From: Botrytis cinerea B05.10 | Lineage: Eukaryota; Ascomycota; Leotiomycetes; Helotiales; Sclerotiniaceae | Direction of reading: 5' to 3' | Assembly: GCF_000143535.2 (NCBI RefSeq) | Contig: NC_037319.1 | Location: 1,860,001-1,924,000, forward strand | DNA: 64,000 nucleotides | The notes under the pieces: model-generated | Seen by the model: the letters and a program-made list of their open reading frames with translations, nothing else | Databases searched by the model: none | Told to the model about the DNA's origin: nothing | Shown: positions 47,032 through 57,977 of the stretch, one piece after another | Numbering within the stretch: the first letter of the stretch is position 1 | Layout of the letters: every line of letters begins with the position of its first letter | Program-made: the position numbers and the translations under genes

Positions 47032-50000
47032 ATGGCCTCAGATACTCTCCCTGAACGTCCAGCTCCAATCGATCTCCCAAGCCTTCCAGCACCTGTTAAT
47101 GATTTCATTTCCTACTTATGTCAAAATCCAACCAAAAACATTTCAACCATTGTTGAGCCGTACAAGGCCTATGAATCAGAACTTCGCAAAATTTACGCCC
47201 AGCAACCTGACCATGAAGCCATCAAAGATGGAGCTGTCAATTTAGTTCCCATCTTCTCTGGACATGAAAGTGATCTAAAGGTCCGCGCTAGAGATCTCGA
47301 GAATGAGTCTAAAGAAGAGTCAGAAAAATACATCATGCCGTTGAAGGAAAAAGAACGTCGACCCAATGGCTCACCAGCTGTAGTTGGATCCATCAAGGAC
47401 TTTCAGACGAATTTCAACCTTTTTTCCGAATCTTCATTGGCTGACCTTGACTGGAGCAATATTGTTGCAGCTGGTAGTGCCGTCACCACATCTCTTCTTC
47501 CAATCCCAGAGAAATGGGCAGGGAGCAAGAGAGCCATGAGAGAATATTATCACGAGCATTTGGCTCCGGCATCTGACGTTGATCTCTTTCTTTACGGACT
47601 TACCGAAGCTGAAGGATTGGAGAAGATTAAGCAGATTGAGACTAATATCAAAGATGCTATCCTTCACGAGACAACTACGATTCGCACAAAGAACGCGATC
47701 ACCATTGCAAGCCAGCACCCCACTCGTCATGTTCAAATCGTCCTCAGACTTTATGATTCGATTTCTCAGATCATCACTGGATTTGATGTGGATTGTTCTT
47801 GTGCTGCATATGATGGAAAGCAAGTTTACATGAGTCCCAGAGCCGTCGGATCATTCATTACACAATGCAACACTGTTGATTTGACCAGAAGATCGCCTAG
47901 TTACGAAAACCGCTTGAGCAAATACAGCCACAGAGGCTTTGAAGTCCATTGGCCAATGTTGGATCGCTCAAGAATTGATCCTACCATATTTGAGCGCTCT
48001 TTTGGTCGCACCGAAGGACTCGCTAGATTGTTGATTCTGGAGAAGTTGCCAAAGACAGTTGTAAGTAATCTTGTTGTGGTCGTGACAATGATCATATGCT
48101 AATTTCAAACATAGGATAGGGAAAACTACATGGACCAGCGCCGAAAAGAACGTGGTAGACCATCTCTCAACAGAGGCTTCCGCAATCAACGTAGATTGTA
48201 TGGAAATCTGAAAGATCAAGAAGAGGATGAGGTTGCAGATTGGGCTGAACAGGATGAGATTGCCAACTATCATACCATGACAGTTCCTTATGGGCAGAAG
48301 TACAATGCGGCAAAGATCAATCGATTGCTGTATGCCAAGGATTTGCTTCTGAATGCGGAATGGAACCAAGACAAAGATCGTGAAGTTTATCTACATCGTC
48401 ACCCATGCTTTTTTGGCACGGCAGAAGAAGTCCTTCAAGATTGTTGCGGATACTGTCCAGTCCCTACCACTGACAAAGAGAAGGAGGTCGCTGAGAAGGA
48501 AAGCAAGAACAACGTCTCGGGCACTCTCAAGTTTATCACAGACGACCCCGGTCGCCAGGAAATTGGAAGCTTCAATCCTATAAATGACGATGAGTGGACC
48601 ACTATGAGTTATGTCGGTGATACAGCACGCCTGTGTCAAGCTATCGTGGATGGAGATCTGGAACATGTTCAGGATTGGTGTTCCCAAGAAGGTGTCGATG
48701 TCAACCGCCGAGACTTCACTGGTCGCACACCTTTACACTTAGCCACTATGACTTCCACTCCAGAGATTGTTAAATGTCTTGTCGATCATGGAGCCAGAAT
48801 GATTGCTAGACTTGTAGATGGCAGAACAGCATTACATATTGCAGCTGCAAGAGGCGATCTTGAGATGATTCGCATACTCCTGAATAAGAGTATGGCCAAT
48901 GAAGAGGAGGAGGAAGCGAAGGAGTCTCATAAATTTGCAGTCACTGGATCTGAAAACGAAGAGGAATCGGATTCTGCATCAGAGATCACCCTCGATAGTG
49001 AACAAGAGGAATCCGATGCTCTGACAATGGGAAGCTTTGTCAAGATTCCAGGAAACAAGGATGAAGCTAAGGATGATGTTGTAAGTCATATTATTTTCCC
49101 CTTCATTGTTCTTCGGCTAATTGATTCTTCCAGGCTGCAGTTATGGACGACTCTATGGAAGATCCTGACATCTATGACATCAATGTCATTGCTTGGGATT
49201 ATGGTCTCTCTCCACTTCACCTCGCAATTCTCAATGGTCACATCGATGCTATTAAACTTCTCGTCTCGGAATATGGTGCCGATGTTCTCTTTCCTGTCAA
49301 GCTAGTAGAAGCCGGAACTACCAATCCTAGAGGGGCAATCATGACTTTGGTTCTAGCAATGTCTCTCCCCAAAGAAAAGTCAAAACAAGTGGTGGAAGTA
49401 CTGTTGAATCTAGGGGCAACTTCTGCTCAATCGGATACAAACCATTTCACAGCCCTTCACTACATTGTCGCTCAAAACAATACCGACATCTTGGAGGTTT
49501 TGTTTGCTCATGATCAACCAGCCGCACAAAGAGTGATCAATAAGATCGGAATGACAGGAAGTCACGGGTCGGCTGATACACCACTTTCTACTGCCATAAA
49601 GAAAAGCTATGGAGAGATGGCATCCAAACTTCTGCACTTAGGTGCACAGCCTCAGTTTGAATTTGATGATTGGGTCAAAGTTTATACAGGCATGAACACT
49701 CATGCTAAAAAGCAAAATACGGAGACCAACATGAAACGATTTCAAGAAAGCGCCGAGCAACCCATTATTGCTGCTATCTGTAAAGAGATGGGTGCTGTTG
49801 TTGGGGATCTTATTTCGAACGGTGCCAACCCCCAGACTCTCACGACTGTTGCATGGTCAGTGGTAAATAATCCTGATATGCGAAATTACTATCACTACAG
49901 GAAAGAATCTATCCTAGATGTCATTCAACACAAATTGCAGACGCTTCGAGAATGGAAGGAGCCTGTGTATAATCAATGGCAATATCAACCAGAAAATCTC

Positions 50001-52513
50001 AAATCAAGGAAGCCGGAAATTCTTCAATCTGAGACTTTTTACACGACAGATCTGGAACCGGGTACCTATAAGTACTGGACAGCCTTAAAAGACTACCAAT
50101 ATGAAAAATACCAGAATAAATTGAAACATGAGAACTACGAGAAGCTGCTTAAAGATAAAGAGACTGAACTTGAAAAGTACAAGAATGAGCGCGAAGCAAT
50201 CGGAGAAGCAATCAAAGATCTCGAGCAGGCTGAAAAGCTCCTCACCGCAGCTGGGGCAAAATCCTTCACTGAATTGTATCCCGATATTTCTGAATCCTCC
50301 GAGGACCATGGTAGATCTAGGCGTCACAATCGCCACGCAGTAGCACCAGAACCTTACAAGACACATTTTACTTTCAATGTCCCGGACCTCAATGATGGGA
50401 AGAGACAGGGTTATTTTATGTTGTTTGAAGCTGCTTGGAACAATGATCTTGATACCATCAAGAATTTGACACTCGGCCCTTGGAAGTATGATAACGTTGA
50501 ATATCCACCTCTCAGGATTGCGGTCCGCGATGGAAATGAGTTTATGCCTTTCTCTATCGCCGTTTTGCGCGGACACTATGATCTTGCACGTAGAATTGTG
50601 GAGATTTGTCTTGCTCAATATCATAACGAAGAGGATGAGGATGATAAGAAAGGACGTCAACGCTGGGGCATTACGACTTCTGATGATGATGATGATGATG
50701 ATGGATCGGATGATCTGCCTATCTTTTCTGAACTGGTTACTGACAAGTTCACGATTGATACCCTTGAGGAAGTTTCCAACGTTGTCAAAGGCGATACACT
50801 CCCTTTGACTATGATTCAATGGCACTGTTCAGCGCACCGATCCATTGAAAATGACGAGAACTCCGGATCAAGCACGACATTTACTCTATTTCAACATGCT
50901 GTTGAGCAGGACGATTTTAAAATGTTCAAATTTCTTTTAGACATTGCAAGCGAGCAGAAAGCTTTGATGGCTAAACATGAGGACGATCAGCGATTCTATA
51001 GTTTGGATGCCTCAATTTTCAATGTAGCTCTCTCTAAAGGTAGAACTACAATGATGGCCGAAATGATCAAACACTGTGGGGCTGGTGTTCCACTTGGGAC
51101 TTTAGTCTCATCCAGTGGTGTAGAGCTCAAGACAAAGCCAAGATATTATGAAGGTTTGTCGATTGGTGGCAAGAAACGAAAGGATTGGGCACGACCTCCT
51201 GCTCACACCCGAACTTATAATCCATTCGAGCGTCAGTTTCCACCTTTACTTGAAGCTGCACACATGGGCAACATTGAATCTGTTGAGTGGTTCATGAGTG
51301 ATGCTCCAATGAGACATTACAAAGAATTTGCTGAGAGAAACAAGGATGATCTCAGAATCCGAACGTTGGAATCAGGGAAAGGATTTGAAAGCGCCATTTC
51401 AAATTGGCTAGAGATGAACAGTAAGTGATATAGTACCTCTATGAGGTCATTGGTATACTGACAATATTCAATAGACGAACTGCTACTACACGTCGCCATT
51501 CTTCATCACCCGCCAACAGACAAAGGAGAAATAAATCACCTCAATCTTGTCAAACATCTTGTTTCCGTTCTTCCTGATTCGGCTCTTTCATTGAAATCTG
51601 TTCAGGGCTTTTCGCCTCTTCATCTCGCTGTTAGTAGAAAAAATATTCCAATTATTGAGTATCTTCTTTCAGTTGGCGCCTCGCCTCGCTCTCGGGATAG
51701 ACAGAACCGGAATATCATGCATACTCTTGCAGCTGATGCTAGATCCGTGGATAAAGAGACAATCTCCTCTTTGGAATCTATCATCAAGCTACTTGACAAA
51801 AAGGATGTTCAAGAAATGTTACTCGAGAGATCGGATGACTATCCGAGCGCAGTTACGCCTCTAGCTTTATGGATGAGCAAGGCTAAACGCCATGATAGCG
51901 TTGATTTTATAGAACTACTTCTCAAGTATTCTACTGGCGAGGAGCTAGAGATGATTAACGGAGAGGGTGATCTACCGTTACACGTTGTAAGTTACTCTTT
52001 ACCATGCAAATCAAAATTGCAATATTAACACCAATTCAGGCAATCAAAATCGATAGACCGGACTTAACATCCTTTCTCCTTCGCCAAAAACCCACTCTCC
52101 TATATCGAGAATCGGCAACTGGTCGTACACCCCTCGAAATGTCTCATGATAACTTTATCTCAAATTTCATCTCTAACCCTCCATCCGTTTACGACAATTG
52201 GCATTATCATCCGAATAATGCTGATAGGGATACATTGAGTGCGTATCGCGCGAAACAGAAACACGATATGACCCAAAAGTATGAAACACATTCTATGATC
52301 TGGGAGGAATGTTTGAGGGTTCAGGGAGATTTGAAGAGAAAGTTTGATGATGAAGATGGGAATGGTGAGGGTAAGACAGAGAGTATGTTTACTGGAAAGA
52401 GACGACTAGTCAGTTTATTTGAGGCGAACGAAGTGGCCAGGAGATTGGCGGGAAGTCATAAGGGAAAGGGGAATGTGTCTATGTACATGGATGTAGTTGG
52501 TCAGTGGATGTGA
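47032..52513 (+). CDS. Large ankyrin-repeat protein with N-terminal nucleotidyltransferase-like domain
   Basis: Exons 47032-48060, 48115-49080, 49134-51420, 51475-51986 and 52040-52513 give 1755 aa; introns are 53-54 bp. The start at 47032 sits in a good context (ATCATGG); an ATG at 46915 would add 39 residues. Residues 145-260 carry GS (148-149), SDVDLFLYG (Asp182 and Asp184) and FDVDCSCAAYDG (Asp252 and Asp254), reminiscent of a Pol-beta-type nucleotidyltransferase core, followed by LTRRSPSYENRLSKYSHRGF. Ankyrin repeats start near residue 545 (GRTPLHLATMTSTPEIVKCL; GRTALHIAAARGDLEMIRIL) and recur to near 1600. Acidic tracts (EEEEEAKE; DDDDDDDG) and a coiled coil (about residues 1020-1075) lie between them. 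I recognise a conserved fungal family but no assigned function. Catalytic activity is inference. Confidence 0.85.
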
Positions 52514-52943
52514 TTTGCTCGAAGATGAGAGCTGAAACTGTGCATCTGGTAATGAATTGGGATGGCAAGTTCTTGTGGATGATTATTGCGTATGGAATAT
52601 GATACAAGTTTTTATGAGATATTATAGTATAGTATAGTTGAGCTATCTGGCTGACTTGATATGGGATTTCTGTCATTCAGAGCATAGCTAGTACTATAAA
52701 ATGTAAAAACATTACACAAAACCAAAGATTCTCAAGAATCAATATTGAGACTTCTTCTTTTTGTTGAATTCATTGATATTTTGTCACATTCCATAGTATC
52801 AGATGATATCCTCGAAATATTCTTAGTTGACTCTTCTAACTTATATATATAGGTGTGTAAAACAAGGCGAAGACGCTGTTCTGCTTCAAAGTTACAAGGT
52901 ACTAATAAGTAGTACAGAATTTCGACCTTCTAATTTCCTTTTA

Positions 52944-53319
52944 TCAATCTCTGAGCTCAAAACAAAGCAACACACTTCCAGGAAAAGCGGTGAATCTGTC
53001 AACTTTGTCATCCTCCATGCTGTGGCCATCACTTCCTGGTGCCAAGTGGAAATCATACTTCTGAATAATCCGGGCAATGGTGTACCTCATGATAGGCCAT
53101 GCCAAAGGCTGTCCAATGCAATTATATTGACCTGGATGTTTTGGATTGTGATCAGTATATGTTTTCAAAATTTAGTGTATGTGCTACCGTTTGATAAGAA
53201 GAATACTGTGTTCTTACCAATGCTGAAAGGTATATGTGCCTTTGGATTCAGCACCATCTCGGGGCTCGTAGTCCAGCGTTCGGGGATGAATTGGGTGCCT
53301 TTTACAAAGCAGTCCTCGC
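52944..53319 (-). pseudogene. Cytochrome P450 C-terminal remnant
   Basis: Two minus-strand exons remain: 53218-53319 (EDCFVKGTQFIPERWTTSPE, then HIPFSIG) and 52944-53131 (GQYNCIGQPLAWPIMRYTIA, ending CFELRD), with a normal 86-bp intron 53132-53217. These are the PERF/W-type motif and the haem-binding Cys loop of a fungal P450; the Cys ligand is in YNCIGQ. The N-terminal four-fifths, including ExxR, is absent. An LTR copy lies at 53398-53617 just upstream, inside or next to what would be an intron. It is not a working P450. Confidence 0.8.
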
Positions 53320-53397
53320 CTGCATAGATGAATCTCGTCAGTACGATCTTTTAGAACAGCATACGTTTGGCAATAGTGTAGTGAGGTGTAGCTATTG

Positions 53398-53617
53398 TGT
53401 GTGAACGAAGTGAATGACTTCAATTCAATTACCACTGTGATATAGCTACTGTAATAAAGCCCTAAGCGAATGCGAAAGAGACTAGCTCTTTCAGTAAATC
53501 TTTATAAGGCTTACTACTTTCAATACGTAGCTAGCTCTTTAGACAGAATACAATTAGACATACAGGACCTACGCAATTCGTGGGTGCTACGTCTTCCGTA
53601 TCCTTCTCGTACCAACA
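53398..53617 (-). repeat. Solo-LTR-like repeat, copy D, beside the P450 remnant
   Basis: A 220-bp copy in inverse orientation (plus strand begins TGTGTGAACGAAGTGAATGA and ends TCTCGTACCAACA). Its reverse reads TGTTGGTACGAG...TTCACACA with LTR-type TG...CA ends. It is very close to copy C in sequence. Flanks TATTG and GATAT do not match, so no target duplication is seen. Confidence 0.85.
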
Positions 53618-56083
53618 GATATATGCATGTGAAGAACTATCACATACGAGTAAACCCGGATGAGCCACTTGGCTGTTGAAGATACGTACTAGGGCTGCAA
53701 ACATCCATGCATGCCGGTTTTCTTTCAATTTTTTCAGACAGTAAGCATGTTAATAAGTAGGGATGCTCCATATAAGCTATTAGTGCAACTTTGCAAGCGC
53801 GAGTGTCCCTAGTTGAGAGAGCATTGCAGGAGCCACTTTTATTAATATATTAAATTCGTCTACTGACAACCTGGGGTATGTAGTTGTCATGGCCGACTTC
53901 TGCACTGTGCGCAGTATGATAAAATAGAGCCGACAGCAGCCCATTGTCTCCATCCACATCTTCGTGAATCCTCGGGCTTCGCCACTAAAAGTCGGTAATT
54001 TAAGCAATGCCTGTTTAGCTTGACGGCATGATCGATCCGACGCATTATTTCAGTTCTTCCTCTCTTGATATCTGCTAAGTAAACAATATTGTCACTTGTT
54101 GTGAACATGGCTCTGTACAATTACTTTGGAATGGCGAGGTTTGTTCAATCTCCGAAGTTGACATTGGCTCTATCACTCGGGCCCCTTTACTCGAAGAGAA
54201 AAACACCCCTCCTTTTAATCACATAGAGAACCGGTACAAGATTGCCGGTATATCGTCGGCAACAATATATTAGTCTCGGGTGCATTTAGACAAGGATGAC
54301 TACATCGTTTGACTCTCAGATAACCCTACTCCAACTTCTAGAATTGGGGCCTTTGGCTGCTAGAGGAGAAATATGCTAATATAGCGCTACGATAAACTCG
54401 CTAATGATTTGTTTCTGATGTTGGTTTGAGGTCTCATTCTTGGCTGGGACTCTGCAGATTATAGGCCCAGTAATTTGTAAATGACGTTAACCTTTTACAG
54501 CCCATTGTGTGTTTGTGAAAATTAAAATTACTTCCAATTTTACTACAACTGATGATTTTTTCTCAACAGGTTAGCGGTGGTTTCTTGTCTTGTATAATAA
54601 TAACACTGCTAATGAAACCTTTTAACTTATTTTCTGGAGTTGTGTCGTGCTATGAGCTGACCTTACTAGCTAACCAATTAGCCAACGAGCTCCCATGGTG
54701 ACCCTATGCAACGTCAATTTTGCTCACTCCGTCTCCTGATACACTATATATCAAGGTGCCGCATAGTGATTCGAGTACAAACTCCTAGCTAACCACAGCC
54801 GTGAACTTTCATTGAAAGGAGGGACTGGATACTATGACTTACCTCAACTCATAAAATTGTTATTTCTTTCATAGGTGTTTGTAGAAACGGTGCTGTCACT
54901 GTCTGAATAAGATGTGAAATATCAATCAGACACCCCTACCTACACTTTCACATCAGACCATCCTGTATAACATGTAATTTTGCTCTGTCAACAAATTACC
55001 AGGATTCAAACCCTTTTTGATCTTGGAGAAATGATTAGAATTATGTTCGAATTACAATGGCGTTTTTTTCTAAGCGAAAATTCCAAGACCACTAGCTAAT
55101 TTCGCTTACCAAATGCACGACCTACCTAGGTAAAGAAGTTTCAACTGCGGGTTGTTCTCCAAGGCGCTTGTCGCGAGTAACATCAGATCCAAAAGGAAGG
55201 TACGGGGTGATGGGGCCATAGTGGGACCAGTCAGGGTCACTTGCCATCAGCATTGGACCACTTTACTCGAGGGGGCTGCACTGCGCCCAGTATTGAAGCT
55301 GGAGGGTACCCATTGCAACACAATGCTTGAGAACAGTATTCGAGGGATTCTTTGCAGAATAGCCAAAAGCCTCGCCTCATGCCCGTTGTATGTCCGAATA
55401 AAGTCAGTGGGTGCGTCCAGCACCAGATATTGTCAGGCGATATATACCCTGGAACAAAATAAATGAAACGATATTAAATATGCAGGTGCCTTTTGTTACT
55501 TAATAGAAAACGTTGCATTACTCAAAAGGATGTGGACAGGCATCAAAAGATCAATGATGATGATCGAGGGTAGCAATGAAGGATGCAGAACCATGGACTC
55601 TGCAGATGGTAACTACCAAGGTTACATTCGTCTCTGAACACAGACCAATCTATTGAAATGTATGTAGGAAATTGAAAACAGCACTTGAAAATCAATTCCA
55701 TTTTTCTCGCACCCGTAAATAACCATATCGAATGTCAGCATCTGCCAGAAAATCTAGTCATTCATTACCTCAATAGGCGAGCTTCACACATACGTTCAAT
55801 ATCTTCATGTTCAATACCCGCATGTGAGCTTCTGAGGTGTGTGCCCGATCCCTAAAAAAAAAGATTCCCCTTTCTTACAGGATCTATGCTTGATCGATAA
55901 ACAGAGGATTATTGTATTATATATATCGACCCACTTACGAAAGAAAAGCACCTTGCTGCAAGTGTTCAAAGTTTTTCTTTGCAAAAGACTGGAATAGGAT
56001 CGCTACAGCTAGCAATTTGAAAAACCAAGTCCAAGAGTTTCGTCAACATTCTTCAAAAGACCGTTTGCATCTGTTTCTGCATT
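53618..56083. other. Gene-poor spacer
   Basis: 2.5 kb between the P450/LTR block and the receptor gene. Frames on the minus strand around 53780-54120 (RGRTEIMRRIDHAVKLNRHC) and on the plus strand at 55152-55466 look at most like decayed coding DNA. No family is recognised. Confidence 0.4.
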
Positions 56084-56113
56084 GCGTCCCAGAAATTACC
56101 CATCTCTAAATTC

Positions 56114-57312
56114 GTGCTCATCCGTTCTTTTTCGGGGCAGCTTAGTAGAGAAACGATTCGCGGAGATTATTCTTGGTCCCTAATTGGGTGTACCATATCC
56201 TTCTCCATTCTCACAACAATAGCCGTTGTGCTTCGGTTTTGGTCAGCCAAAATCCAAAAGAGGGGCTTTTTTCTTGACGATGGCTTCTTGATTTTCTCAT
56301 ATGTAAGTGGCTGTTCTATTTTCTTTCCTGGCTCCATCTAAATGATCTCAATCTAAAACGTGTTGTAAAAAAAAAAAAATAGGTGGCAATGCTTGCCCAG
56401 CAAGGAGTCGGGGTATGGGCTATTTACAATGGTTTGGGGAACGGCGCAACAGATCTGGCCCTTGAAGAATTAGCAGTACAAGCAAGGGTATGTTAGTTGG
56501 CTCAAGGTGCTTGAAACACCACTTCTCTTTGGATCGCAACTAACTCTTCTGGAAGGTTCTTGTGGCAATATCAACCACATGGATCTTCAGTACCACCGCC
56601 GTCAAATTGGCTGTGCTTGGGTTATATATGCGAATCTTCACCACGCCCGTTTTCAAGCGATGGGCCGTCTCTTTGATGACCATAGACGTTTGTTTCGGTA
56701 TCACCTTCTTCGTCGTGTTTTTAACTCATTGCAACCCAGTCTCTCAAGAATGGAACCCTGTTCCACGGGGTTCATGCAGATCTCTAACATTGTCCGAGTT
56801 TTCCTCCATCGCTCTCAATCTGGCTCTCGACACGGCAATCATCATTCTCCCTATGCCATGGCTATACAAGCTTCAAATCGCATTAAATCACAAGCTTTTT
56901 GTGATGGTCATGTTCAGTTTCGGCTTTGCGTAAGTGCCGGCCTGTAGATACCATCCATTCTTTGTTCTTTGTACGATCTCGTTATGACTACTCATACATA
57001 GCTGACCGTTAAACTAGAACTATTGCCATCATGTGCTATCGTCTTGAATTGACAGCCCGAAGCCCTTCTGATCCCATGATTGCCATTGCAAGAGTCGGAG
57101 TGCTGAGCAATCTCGAGCTTTGGATTGGTATTATTGTTGCCTGCTTACCTACTATGAAACCTTTTGTTAGAGTATATCTCAGACCCAGCCTATCAAAGCT
57201 CTCCCAAAAACTTTATGGCAGCCCCACAGTGTCAACAAAAGACGAAAATCCACAACTTCAGCTAAGGAACTTCGGGGGTTCCGGACCTTCACGCCCCCAA
57301 AAAAAACAGTAA
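56114..57312 (+). CDS. Pth11/rhodopsin-type seven-helix receptor-like protein, probably broken
   Basis: Fungal membrane protein of the rhodopsin-like/Pth11-related family, thought to sense surface cues. Exons about 56114-56302, 56383-56487, 56556-56929 and 57018-57312. Helices include LIGCTISFSILTTIAVVLRF, FLVAISTTWIFSTTAVKLAV, and a fourth-exon helix NLELWIGIIVACLPTMKPFV; SYVAMLAQQGVGVW spans the first splice. No in-frame ATG precedes the first helix, so exon 1 is either further upstream or lost; a strong acceptor (TTCTTTTTCGGGGCAG) at about 56127-56142 suggests an upstream exon. The frame stops after a C5A8 run at 57294-57306, while another frame continues with a plausible receptor tail (NYTELSEAPSVQTDTDELHL, ending YVQKQFQTSNV) to about 57485. 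Confidence 0.65.
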
Positions 57313-57977
57313 CTACACTGAACTTTCTGAAGCTCCATCTGTGCAGACAGATACTGACGAGTTGCATCTCGTTCCAAATGAATCATCCAATTTTGATGCA
57401 AATTGTGAATCTAGCAACAAGAGGACGGTGTCGGATAACCAAGGTATCTATGTGCAAAAGCAGTTTCAGACGTCTAATGTGTAGCAAAATTGATCTTCTT
57501 GAACTCTTCTGGTAATGCCTCAAGTAGGAGCTTTCTTATCAGCATCTAGAAAGAGACGTATTGATACCAAGAAGAGGAAGATAGTCTGTCAAAAAAGGCA
57601 GTGATCGGCTTATAATGCGACGGCTATCAGTCAAACTACATAGATTAGAGCGAGGATTGTTACTGTGGAATTTCTCGCTGGGAAAGTTCATTCTTTGGAT
57701 TTATAGGGTTGGGTGGTCAGTAGCAATGCGTAGAACCCATTGAGGGAGATTTAGTGCCAGGGTTTCTAAAATAAATAAAAGATTTTGTATTCCAAGTAGT
57801 AATGATTCCTCATCTTTCCTGGCCCAATTGATTAGCCACCGATTTTTCGATCACTTCTAGACACAATAGTTAGTCCTTTCGATTTCCAAATTCATCACTA
57901 TCTAGTGATCTAAAAGAAATGCCCGCCTACCATCCCACAAGTTCTTAGAATTCCCCCTCTCAAATCACAACTAATCC

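Noticed and set aside
47434..47823. Minus-strand frames opposite the ankyrin gene
   Set aside because: Antisense shadows of a strongly supported multi-exon gene.
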